From Kitasatospora sp. SolWspMP-SS2h (GTDB lineage: Bacteria > Actinomycetota > Actinomycetes > Streptomycetales > Streptomycetaceae), in NCBI RefSeq assembly GCF_003259315.1, contig NZ_QLLT01000037.1, positions 1 to 61,100 of the forward strand: a stretch of 61,100 nucleotides of DNA, written 5' to 3'. A program made the position numbers and the translations under genes. The notes under the pieces are model-generated. The model saw nothing but the letters and a program-made list of their open reading frames with translations. It had not been told where the DNA came from and did not search any database. Below are positions 35,445-44,193 of this stretch, one piece after another (the stretch's first letter is position 1; each line of letters begins with the position of its first letter).

Positions 35445-35463
35445 CCCCTCCTCCAGGACCACC

Positions 35464-36570
35464 ATGCCCCCCGCGCTGCACATCCTCACCGGCGCCACCG
35501 GACTCGTCGGCTCCGCGCTCGCCCTCGAACTCGCCACCCGAGACGACCAGGCCCGCCTGCTGTGCCTGGTCCGCTCCCCCGAACCCGACGCCACCGCCCA
35601 ACTCCACGCCCAGTTGCGCGCCTGCGCACACGCCTACGACCTCCCCGCCCGTGCGCTGGACGCCGTCCTCGCCCGCACCCAGGTCCAAGCCGGGATCGAC
35701 CTCAGCCACCCCCACGCCCTGCTGCTCCCGGATGTACCGGCACCCCGCGCCGGCGCCGTCCACTTCTGGCACAGCGCCGCGCGCATGTACTTCCGCGAAA
35801 GCGAACGCCGCGCCCAGTTCGCCTCCAACACCGCCGGCACCCGCCGCGCCCTCACCCTCGCCGCACGCATGGGCGCCGGCGACTTCACCATGATCAGCAC
35901 CGCCTACGTCGCCGGCACCAGCCACGGCACCGTCCTGGAACAACCGGCCGACGGCACGCTGTGCCGCAACCCCTACGAGCGCAGCAAACTCGCCGCCGAG
36001 CGCGCCGTCCTGGCCGCCCGCGGCAAGTTCGCCGTCAGGATCCTGCGCCCGTCCATCATCACCGGCCACAGCATCACCCGGCGCTACCCCGGCCGGACCA
36101 CCGGTGCCTACACCGCCCAACGCATCATCAACGCGTTCCACCGCGCCATGCCCGCCCACGCCCGCACCCAGCAACGCCGCGTCCTGGCCGAGCCCGCGGC
36201 CCCCCTGAACCTGGTACCCATCGACCGCGTCGCCGCCGAGGCCGCCGACATCGCCCTGCGCGCCGGCAGCGAAGGCATCTACCACCTCACCGACCCCACG
36301 CCCCCCAGCGTCCAGGACTTCCTCAACGCCTGCTTCACCAACGCCGCAGCCCCACCGCCCACCTGCGTCCAAGACACAGGTGCCCTCGACGACCGCGACC
36401 GCATCCTGCACACCATGCTCGCCCCCTACACCCCCTACCTCACCGTCCGCCAGGACTTCGACCGCCACCGCACCGACAGCGCCGTCCCCCGCCCCCGCGC
36501 CTACGGCCCGTCCCTCGACGCACCCGGCCTGCTACAGCTCCTGCAACCGGCACCGCCCGCGACAACCTGA
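35464..36570 (+). CDS. thioester-reductase-like SDR
   Basis: 368 residues. The Rossmann start HILTGATGLVGSALALELAT binds NAD(P)H. ST145-146 with Y171 and K175 (NPYERSKLAAE) form the catalytic set. The fold matches stand-alone thioester reductase domains, which release acyl-S-ACP chains as aldehydes or alcohols. It starts 19 bp after the KS gene, clearly the same operon. Confidence 0.85.
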   Translation: MPPALHILTGATGLVGSALALELATRDDQARLLCLVRSPEPDATAQLHAQLRACAHAYDLPARALDAVLARTQVQAGIDLSHPHALLLPDVPAPRAGAVHFWHSAARMYFRESERRAQFASNTAGTRRALTLAARMGAGDFTMISTAYVAGTSHGTVLEQPADGTLCRNPYERSKLAAERAVLAARGKFAVRILRPSIITGHSITRRYPGRTTGAYTAQRIINAFHRAMPAHARTQQRRVLAEPAAPLNLVPIDRVAAEAADIALRAGSEGIYHLTDPTPPSVQDFLNACFTNAAAPPPTCVQDTGALDDRDRILHTMLAPYTPYLTVRQDFDRHRTDSAVPRPRAYGPSLDAPGLLQLLQPAPPATT

Positions 36571-36669
36571 CCCCCGCCACCCCGTGCGTCATCAAGGACG
36601 CGGCCCCGATCCCGCGGGCGCGGCACTCTGCCCGCCGCCCCGCTCCACGATCTCCACGCGAGGAGAGCC

Positions 36670-37918
36670 ATGATCGACCCGTCCCCCCGGCCGGTGGCAC
36701 CGCTCACCGGCATCCGGCCACTGCCGGGCCGTCGGCCCGCCGCTGACAGCGACGGCCTGCCGGGCCACGCGGGCGAGATCACCGGCGCCCAGCTGATGAT
36801 GGACGTCCTGCTCGACGAAGGGGTGCGCCACGTCTTCGGCAACCCCGGTGCCACCGAACTGCCGCTGCTGCAGTGCCTGGCCGGGCAGCGGGAGATCACC
36901 CACGTCCTGGTCCTGCAGGAGGCCACGGCCCTGGCACTGGCCGATGGCTACGCCCGGTTCTGCGGGCACCCCGCGTTCGTCAACCTGCACACTGCCGCGG
37001 GCCAGGGCAACGCGATCGGCGCGCTGACCGACGCCGCTGTCGCACGCCTGCCCATGGTCGTCACCGCCGGCCAGCAGGACCTGCGGCTGCTGCACCGGGA
37101 ACCGGTACTCGCCGGCGACCTGACCGCCCTGGCACGCCCGACGGTCAAGTGGGCCCACCAGGTCACCTGCCGACAGGGACTGGGCCCCGTGCTGCGCCAC
37201 GCCTTCCGCCTCGCCCAGGCTCCCCCCGCCGGCCCGGTCTTCCCCGCCCTGCCCATGAACCTCCTCGACGAGGCCGGCCCGCCGGCGCCCGCCGCCAGCG
37301 CTGTGCCGCGCCTGACCGCCGCCGACACCGCCCCGCATCCCGGCACCACCCCCGCACGCCCCGCGCCCGGGCAAGCTCCCGGCCGGGAAAGCACCCTCGA
37401 CACGGCCTCCCCCGCCCTGGCCGTCGCCCAGACGCTCCCCCACGGCGCACTGGACCTTCGACGAATCCCCCTCCGATGCCCACGACCTGCGCCTGGCCCT
37501 CGAACTGGACCGCGCCAACCGCTACCACTGGCCCTCCGGCGGCCTGGGCTGGGCCATGCCCGCCGCCGTCGGAGCGGCACCGGCCACCTCCGGCCACCCC
37601 TGTGCGTCATCGGCGACGGATCCGCGCTCTACTCGCCCCAGGCCCTGCGGACAGCCGCCCACCTACGCGCCCCCGTCGGCTTCCTGATCGTCAACGACCG
37701 CACCTACCAGGTCCTGCGCGCCGACTGGCAGCTGCGCGACCCCGCCGTCGAGCAGACCCTCGGCCTGGACATCGACGATCCCGCCGTCGACTTCACCGCC
37801 CTGGCCCACTCCATGGGCGTGCCCGCCCGGAAAGTCACCACCCATCAGGACCTCACCGCCCCACTCCTGGACGGATGCCGCTCCGGTGCCCCTTCCTCGT
37901 CGAAGCCGCCTTGACGCC
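36670..37918 (+). pseudogene. ThDP-dependent decarboxylase/acyloin synthase, broken
   Basis: The N-terminal third is intact: GVRHVFGNPGATELPLLQCL, then VLQEATALALADGYARF with the Glu that activates ThDP. The C-terminal part has the ThDP motif GDGSALYSPQALRTAAHLRA ending in ND. In between, most of the central domain is missing, and a third frame holds DAHDLRLALELDRANRYHWP and GGLGWAMPAAVGA. The very end (FLVEAALTP) is in yet another frame. The parent family includes benzoylformate decarboxylase and acetolactate synthase. Not functional as it stands. Confidence 0.8.
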
Positions 37919-38337
37919 CCGCGCACCACGACGAGCACCGTGACAGCGGCAAATCGGCCGGGCAACCCAACCGAACACACGCCGTCCCACTCACCGACGC
38001 CGAGCTCCAGCCATCCCACCCGGGGCAGGCCGGCCCGCTCCGTCCCGGCACGCAGCCCTCCCACCCGCACCAGGTCCGAGCCCGCATCAGGGCAACCCCG
38101 ACGCCGACTCGCACGGCGCAACCAGTCCAACCGATCGATCCGGCTCCCACTGCGTCCACGTACCCGGGACACCACCCGCAGCCGACCGGAACCTTGGGGC
38201 GGACCACCGCAGGAACCGAACCGTGAAGATCCTGACGGCCCGCGCTGCACGCCGAAAGGCGAGGCGCCGGCACCGGATTGGCCCGGAAAGCAACACCGTC
38301 CCACCCACTCGCGATCAAGGATCGAGGAACACCCGAG
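37919..38337. other. spacer downstream of the broken cluster
   Basis: About 420 bp with no supported gene. GGAAAGCAACACC near 38287 resembles a block in the first spacers at about 4157. Confidence 0.4.
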
Positions 38338-38520
38338 ATGACCGCAGAACGCACCAGCAACAGCATCCCCAAGGACATGGCCTGCCCCCGCTGCAACGCC
38401 GGGGTCAAAGCACGACACGTGCGCACCGATACCACACCGGCGGGAGGCAGGACCGAGACGTGGGCCCCCATGCCATGCCGCAACCCCCAGTGCTCCGACT
38501 CGGGAAGCCGCATCCCGTAG
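38338..38520 (+). CDS. small zinc-ribbon protein
   Basis: 60 residues, ATG behind AGGAA. MACPRCNAGVKARHVRTD and MPCRNPQCSDSG give two cysteine pairs suited to one zinc. No partner is evident. Could be a nucleic-acid binding accessory protein. Confidence 0.5.
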   Translation: MTAERTSNSIPKDMACPRCNAGVKARHVRTDTTPAGGRTETWAPMPCRNPQCSDSGSRIP

Positions 38521-38626
38521 ACCTCCCGAGGCCCTGCCCTGTGTGACGATCTCCGCCCACTGCTCGCGACAGACGACGGAAGCGGCAGGGCCATGCCGGG
38601 CAGGCCGGAGCCTGCCCGGCAAATGA

Positions 38627-39160
38627 TCACCTGGTCGCTCCGCGGCGCCAGAGGATCAGGGAGGCAAAGACGACTCCGGCACGGTAGCGCCCAACGAGTG
38701 TGTCGAATCGGGTGGCCCCGGTGCGGAACTGTTTCAGGCGGGCGAAGCCCCGTTCCACCACGTTCCGATCGCGCTGGAGGACGTGACCGGAGACGGACGG
38801 TGGGCAACCGAGGCGCCCCAACGTCGTCGGTTGGCCGCCCGGTCTCGGCGCTCGGGGACCGTGGCGGCGATGTCCCAGCGCCGCAGCAGGCAACAGATCG
38901 CCCTGCTGGAACAGGCCTTGTCGCCCAGCACCCGCTCCGACGTGGTAGGCGGGCGGCGCCCAACGGCCCGCAGAACACGGATCACGTCGGGAAACGTCGG
39001 CGAACGCGGTGGTGTCGTCGACATTCCCCGGGTGAGCACGGCCGACAACGGCAGCCCGCTGCCATCGACAGCGAGGCGGATCCTGGCGGTCGGCCCCCTA
39101 CGGACCGGCCGAGGACCTGGCGCGCCTGCGAGCAAGACCGGATCGCCCAGTCCGCCCCCG
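38627..39160 (-). pseudogene. IS5-family transposase remnant
   Basis: Minus-strand pieces in two or more frames: RIRLAVDGSGLPLSAVLTRG, ERVLGDKACSSRAICCLLRR and RNVVERGFARLKQFRTGATR ending SLILWRRG, in the order of IS5-type DDE transposases. The catalytic Asp and Glu positions (AVDG, VVERG) remain but frames are broken and the 5' part is absent. Confidence 0.8.
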
Positions 39161-39289
39161 TCTGCGTCCCCTCTTTGCCGACACCCGGGGCGTACTGGTG
39201 GGCCCCGTTGACCGTGGAGTAGACCGCTGCACTCCGCTCCACCCGGCCCACCGCATCACCGCGGACCTGAACCTGCTGTCCGCGTACCA

Positions 39290-39885
39290 CTGAGGTTTTC
39301 CGGGTGGACCAAGGCCCGGGTGTGGGCGAAGCTCTACCGTCTGGTCCTGGACGAGCTCGGTTCGCGGGGCGAGCTGGACTGGTCGCGGTGCGCGGTCGAC
39401 CTGGTGAACATGCGGGCCCTGAAAAAGGGGATCTGACAAGTCCGAATCCTGTCGATCGGGGCACGTTCGGGTCGAAGATCCACTTGCTCACCGAACGTAC
39501 CGGTCTGCCCATCTCGCTCGCGATCTCCGGTGCCAACCTGCACGACAGCCAGTCCCTGGTCCTGCTCGTCGAGGCGATCGCGCCCATCCGCTCCCGGCGC
39601 GGCCCGAGGCGGTGTCGGCCCGGCAAGCTCCACGGCGACAAGGCCTACGACCACCGCTTCATCCGCGCCTACCTGCGGAGACGACAGATCGCACACCGCA
39701 TCGCCCGCTGCGGCATCGAGTCCTCCACCCGCCTCGGCCGACACCGTTGGGTGATCGAGCGCACCGTCGCCTGGCTCGGCCGCTTCCGCCGGCTCCACCG
39801 CCGCTACGAACGCAAGGCCGACCACTTCGCGGCCTTCGCCACCATCGCCGCCACCCTCATCGGTCACCGCAGACTGGCCAAATGA
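39290..39885 (+). pseudogene. IS5-family transposase, 5'-truncated, frame change
   Basis: A first frame (GWTKARVWAKLYRLVLDELG ... NMRALKKG) ends at a TGA near 39434. A -1 step at CTGAAAAAGGGG restores GDLTSPNPVDRGTFGSKIHL and then LHGDKAYDHRFIRAYLRRRQ and WVIERTVAWLGRFRRLHRRY. The N-terminal helix-turn-helix part is missing. Some IS5-group elements use programmed frameshifting at such a site, but the site here is not a perfect slippery heptamer. Confidence 0.75.
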
Positions 39886-40016
39886 GATGCCTTCTAAGTG
39901 GTCCGTACTGAGCGCAATGGGATGAGGTACCTACCGCACCGGCCCTCCGCGGGCTCAGGCCGGTCCTAACCGGCCGGTGCGTCGAGGCCGGGACGTCAAC
40001 CAGCCCCACAACCCGA

Positions 40017-40070
40017 GCCGCACCCGGCTTGCTCGGCGTCGACGCCGACTGCGAGCAAGCCGGGTGCGGC
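40017..40070. terminator. 19-bp perfect inverted repeat
   Basis: 40017-40035 is the exact reverse complement of 40052-40070 (GCCGCACCCGGCTTGCTCG), loop 16 bp. Terminator-like, although no intact gene ends here; about 500 bp around it hold no gene. Confidence 0.8.
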
Positions 40071-40384
40071 GCGACGGTCACCGGACCGGCGAGTGGTGGG
40101 GTTGCATCCGGCCAGGTGCCAGCGGGCGGCGGCCGGTCCGACGATGGTGGGCCGGTGCTCGCGCAGGTCTCCGCCGGCGGTGCCCAGCGCCCAGCAGTGG
40201 GTGGCGACCAGAGCGGTGAACACCTAAGCGAGCGGGGCCGGTTCGCGGGCGTCGCGGCCGCGCCGAACGGCCTCCGCACGCGCGGGTACGGGGCGCCCGG
40301 GGGGACGGTTGCCATGGGCGCAGGTGCTTTGGCGGGCAGCCTGCAGGGCTCGACGGGCCAGGTTGATACCGGTGGCGGTGGCTG

Positions 40385-41160
40385 GGGGTCCGTCAAGCGC
40401 TCACTGCCACTCGGGCCGGGACGGTGGGCTGCCGGGCGTGCTGGCGGAGCCGGTGGACGGTGTGCAGGCGCTGCCGGAGAAGGTGCTCGGCGGCGGGCGG
40501 TGCCGGCGATCGGCTCGGCGGCTTCCTTCGCCGCGGCGGGGGTGGGGTGGCGGTGGGCGCGGCGCTGCTCGGCGGCGTAGGCACGATCGGATTCGGCCTC
40601 GGCCTACGGGGAGTGGGCCGACTGCCGCAGCGCCTCGACGCGGTAGTCGGCGAGCGCGGCCGCGGCCACGGTCTGGTCGGAGGCGAACGCTTCGGCCCGG
40701 GTCGCGCCCGGCGGGCGTGCCGCCATCACCTCGGCGTTCACCCGGGCCACGACGGCCCGCACGTCGGCCGGGTCGTTCAGGTGGGAGGTTCCGGCCGAGG
40801 CTGCGTTCACGGCCTCCACGAACGTCGCCTTCGCCGCCCGGGCACTCTCGCACGTCGGGCACAGCCCGCCTACCTGCGGCGTTCCGCAGTCCTCGCACGG
40901 CAGCGCCCGGCGGGCCATGGCGGCCGCGGTGGCCTGCTCGGCCTGCATGCCTGGCGCTCCCGCGCCAGCTGGTGATGCTGGGCGGCGTGCCAGTCGGCTG
41001 CGGCCTGCTGCTCGGCGCGCCGCACCGCGTGGCGGCACAGCCGGTCCTCGACCGCCTCCCGGCGCGGGCCGGACCGGCGGCCGTGACGAGCCCGTGACGG
41101 TACGGCGGGCGACCCGATACCTCCCGCACCGGGCCGGAACGGGCGAGCCGGGAGCATGTA
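40385..41160 (-). pseudogene. zinc-ribbon plasmid-type gene with several frameshifts
   Basis: Successive minus-strand frames carry one protein: AVEDRLCRHAVRRAEQQAAA, then ALPCEDCGTPQVGGLCPTCE with two CxxC pairs, ARVNAEVMAARPPGATRAEA, then AYAAEQRRAHRHPTPAAAKE and finally AEHLLRQRLHTVHRLRQHAR. At least three frame changes and one stop separate them. It resembles the broken gene at 10487-10705. Such basic helical zinc-ribbon proteins occur on actinomycete integrative elements; function unknown. Confidence 0.6.
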
Positions 41161-41164
41161 TCAC

Positions 41165-41459
41165 AGCGCCTCGACTAGAAGGTGAAGAAGGAACATCAAT
41201 CCACTCGATCCGGCCATATATGAAGGTACTCGTCCGGTGGGCGGAAGATTTGTGTCCGAAATGCGGACAACCGGATATCGCCCGGCCGGGCTGTCACCGG
41301 CCCTGCCGCCACCGCCATGCGCGGCCCCGGGGGGCGTGCGGGCGTCCGAATGTCGATCAGCGGGTCCGGACGGTGGCCGTCGGGACGCGACCCCGCGAGA
41401 AGTCCGGAATCCTCTGCTGCGGTTGCCCGGAATAGCTTCCTTCATCGACAGTCGAACAG
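41165..41459. other. lower-GC region upstream of the NRPS operon
   Basis: Contains relatively AT-rich sequence near 41183-41275 (GAAGAAGGAACATCAATCC, CCATATATGAAGG), standing out from its surroundings and a plausible promoter or leader for the operon. A 71-aa Cys-rich frame from 41221 is present but unconvincing. Confidence 0.4.
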
Positions 41460-42788
41460 ATGAACATCATTCAGCGCCTGGGCCGGGCACCGCTCTTGGG
41501 GCATCGGGACTTCCGCCTGCTGCTGTCCGGCGCGGCCACCAGCCAGTTCGGCAGCCAGGTCACCCTGGTCGCCCTGCCGCTGGTCGCCGTCCTGGAACTG
41601 GACGCCTCGCCGTTCCAGGTCGGCCTGCTCACCGCTGCCGAGACGGCCGCGTTCCTGCTGGTCGGCCTGCCGGCCGGCGCGTGGCTGGATAGGGTCCGCC
41701 GGCTGCCGGTGCTGATCCGCGCCGACCTGGCGCGCTGCCTGGCGGTGGCCTCCGTCCCGCTGGCCGCCGTCACCGACACGCTGACCACGGCCCAGCTCTA
41801 CCTGGTGGCCCTGATCACCGGTGTGGCCACGGTGTTCTTCGACGTCGCGCACCAGTCCTTCCTGCCGCAGCTGCTGCCGCGCGAGCAACTGGTCGCGGGC
41901 AACGGCGCGCTGGAGACCGTGCGTTCGGTGGCGCAGGTGGGTGGCCCGGGCCTGGGCGGCGGGCTGGTCCAGCTGCTCGGCGCACCGCTGGCGATCGTCG
42001 CCGACGCCCTGGGCTACCTCGCCTCGGCGCTCTTCCTGCTCGGCCTGCGCACCCAGGAGCCGAAGCCCAAGCCGGCGCCCGGCAGCTCGCTGCGGGCGGA
42101 GATCGGCGAGGGCGTCGGCTTCGTGCTGAAGCACCCGCTGCTGCGCATGATCGCCACCGCCACCGCCGCCTCCAACCTGTTCGGCGCCCTGCTGACGGCC
42201 GTCCAGACGGTCTTCTGGGTCCGGGTGCTCGGGCTCTCCGCCGGCGCCATCGGCCTGCTGCTGTCGGTGTCCGCGCTGGGCGGCCTGGCCGGTGCCCTGT
42301 GCGCGGGGGCGCTGGCCCGGCGGGTGGGCCAGGCCCGCCTGATCTGGCTCTCCACCGTGGTCAGTTCACCGTTCGCGGTGCTCTGGCCGCTCTCCGGCCG
42401 GGGCGCGGGGGTGCTGCTGTTCGGGGTGGCTTCGGCCGTGGTGCTGTTCGGCGCGGTGGTGTACAACGTGGCCCAGGTGAGCTTCCGTCAGGTCATCTGC
42501 CCGCCCGAGCTGCTGGGCCGGATGAACGCCACCATGCGCTTCCTGGTCTGGGGGACCATGCCGCTGGGCGCGCTGGCCGGTGGCGCCCTGGCCACCGCGG
42601 CCGGACCCCGCGCCGCCCTGTGGGTGTGCGCCGCGGGCTTCCTCGCCGTGCCGCTGCCCCTGCTGCTGTCGCCGCTGCGCGGCCTGCGGGACCTGCCCGC
42701 GGACGGCCCCCACGCCCACGACACCGCCGACGCCGATCCCGGCCCCGACGTCACGCCGGAGAGCGAGACCGCCCCCGCCACGGGCTGA
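41460..42788 (+). CDS. MFS transporter (enterobactin-exporter-like)
   Basis: 442 residues, twelve hydrophobic segments. The opening RDFRLLLSGAATSQFGSQVT and the loop GAWLDRVRRLPVLI match the MFS_3 group of Streptomyces exporters. The tail is Asp/Pro-rich. It is the first gene of the NRPS operon, so export of the peptide or self-resistance is the natural role. ATG start; no strong ribosome site. Confidence 0.9.
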   Translation: MNIIQRLGRAPLLGHRDFRLLLSGAATSQFGSQVTLVALPLVAVLELDASPFQVGLLTAAETAAFLLVGLPAGAWLDRVRRLPVLIRADLARCLAVASVPLAAVTDTLTTAQLYLVALITGVATVFFDVAHQSFLPQLLPREQLVAGNGALETVRSVAQVGGPGLGGGLVQLLGAPLAIVADALGYLASALFLLGLRTQEPKPKPAPGSSLRAEIGEGVGFVLKHPLLRMIATATAASNLFGALLTAVQTVFWVRVLGLSAGAIGLLLSVSALGGLAGALCAGALARRVGQARLIWLSTVVSSPFAVLWPLSGRGAGVLLFGVASAVVLFGAVVYNVAQVSFRQVICPPELLGRMNATMRFLVWGTMPLGALAGGALATAAGPRAALWVCAAGFLAVPLPLLLSPLRGLRDLPADGPHAHDTADADPGPDVTPESETAPATG

Positions 42789-42839
42789 CCGGCCCGCCGA
42801 CCACCCGAACCGTTCGAACCACCGACCGGAGATCCGACC

Positions 42840-44129
42840 GTGTCCTCCAGCATCACCACTGCCTACCTCGCCCGCTACCGCTCGGTGGCGGCCGGCTCGG
42901 CCGAGCTGCTGCCGGTGACCGGCGCCCAGCGGCGCTTCCTGCTCGCCCGCCGACTCGATCCGCTGGGCCGGCCCGATCTGGTCCCCCTGTTCTTCACCTT
43001 CCCGCACGGGTCCGTCGACCTTGCCGTGCTGCGGGCGGCCGCGCTCCGGCTCGCCGCCCACCACCCGGCGCTGCGCGGCCGGTTCGCCTCGCTGCGCGGC
43101 ACGCCGGTGCTGCGCCTGGGGCCGGCGCAGGCCGAGGTCCGCCGGGTCACCGCCGCGCCGGGCGGGAGTGCCGCCGACGCGCTGCGGCGCGAGCTGCTCG
43201 CGCTGCCGGCGGACGGCCCCGCGCTGCGGCTGCTGCTGGCCGACGGCCCCGCGGACGAGGAGGAGCTGCTCGCGGTGGTCCTGGACCACGCGGCCTGCGA
43301 CGAGCAGTCGCTCGGCATCGTCACCGCAGGCCTGAGCGCGGCCTACCAGGGCGAGCGGCCGGCGGGCGACGGGAGCGAGCAGGAACGCACCGAGGCCTAC
43401 CGCGAGGCCGTCGAGCTGCAACTCGCCGCCGAGGCGGCCGCCTCCGACGAGCGCGGCCGCGCGCACTGGGCCGCCCGGCTCGGCGGGCTGCGCTCCGAGC
43501 CGCCGGCGCCACCGGCCGCCGAACCGTCCACCGGTATGCTGACCCACCGCCTGCCCGCCGCCAACGGAGCGGCCCGCGGCGCGGTCTTCCCCGCCCTGCT
43601 GGACGCCGTCTCGGCCGCCGCCCGCGGCCTGCGCGGCCCCGGCGCCGCCACCCCGGCACTCGGCTACCCGTGGGGCGGGCGCCCGCCCGCGGCCGCCCCG
43701 GTGCTGGGGTGCTTCCTGAACACCCTGGTCCATCCGGCCGCTCCCGGCCCCGCCGCGCTGGACGAGCTCAGCGGCGCCTGGTGGGACGACCTGGACCACG
43801 CCGACCTGCCGTTCGACGAGGTCGTGCACGCGGCCCGCACCGCCGGCGCGCGCTGGACCGGCGCGCTGGACGGCCTGCTCACCTTCGAGGACCTGGACCG
43901 GCGCCCGCCGCTGCGGCTCGGCGCGGCCGCCGGCCGCGAGACCCACCTGTCCGGGCGCCCGCTCGCGGCCCCGTTCGCCGTCTCCGCCTCGCACGGCCAG
44001 GACCTGCTGGTCAGGTTCGCCTGGGACCGCCGCCTGCGGCCCGAACCGGCCGCCGCCGAGGCCTTCGACACCCTGCTCGCCACCCTCCGGCACCACCTGG
44101 GGGCCACCGCCCCCGCCGCCGGAGCCTGA
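42840..44129 (+). CDS. stand-alone NRPS condensation-like domain
   Basis: 429 residues, one condensation-superfamily domain: LLPVTGAQRRFLLARRLDPL at the start, VLDHAACDEQSLGIV at the catalytic site, GCFLNTLVHPA and DLPFDEVVHAA later. The canonical HHxxxDG is changed to DHxxxDE: first His to Asp, Gly to Glu; the second His and the Asp remain. It may catalyse a different bond, epimerise, or only recruit. GTG behind GGAG, 51 bp after the transporter. Confidence 0.8.
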   Translation: MSSSITTAYLARYRSVAAGSAELLPVTGAQRRFLLARRLDPLGRPDLVPLFFTFPHGSVDLAVLRAAALRLAAHHPALRGRFASLRGTPVLRLGPAQAEVRRVTAAPGGSAADALRRELLALPADGPALRLLLADGPADEEELLAVVLDHAACDEQSLGIVTAGLSAAYQGERPAGDGSEQERTEAYREAVELQLAAEAAASDERGRAHWAARLGGLRSEPPAPPAAEPSTGMLTHRLPAANGAARGAVFPALLDAVSAAARGLRGPGAATPALGYPWGGRPPAAAPVLGCFLNTLVHPAAPGPAALDELSGAWWDDLDHADLPFDEVVHAARTAGARWTGALDGLLTFEDLDRRPPLRLGAAAGRETHLSGRPLAAPFAVSASHGQDLLVRFAWDRRLRPEPAAAEAFDTLLATLRHHLGATAPAAGA

Positions 44130-44193
44130 CCCCGGGCCACCGGCCGCGGCCCCGAACCCGTACGACTCCCGCCACAAGCAAGGGGAACCACCC

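Noticed and set aside
41221..41435. 71-aa Cys-rich ORF in front of the NRPS operon
   Set aside because: No ribosome site and irregular cysteine spacing; more likely part of the leader region.
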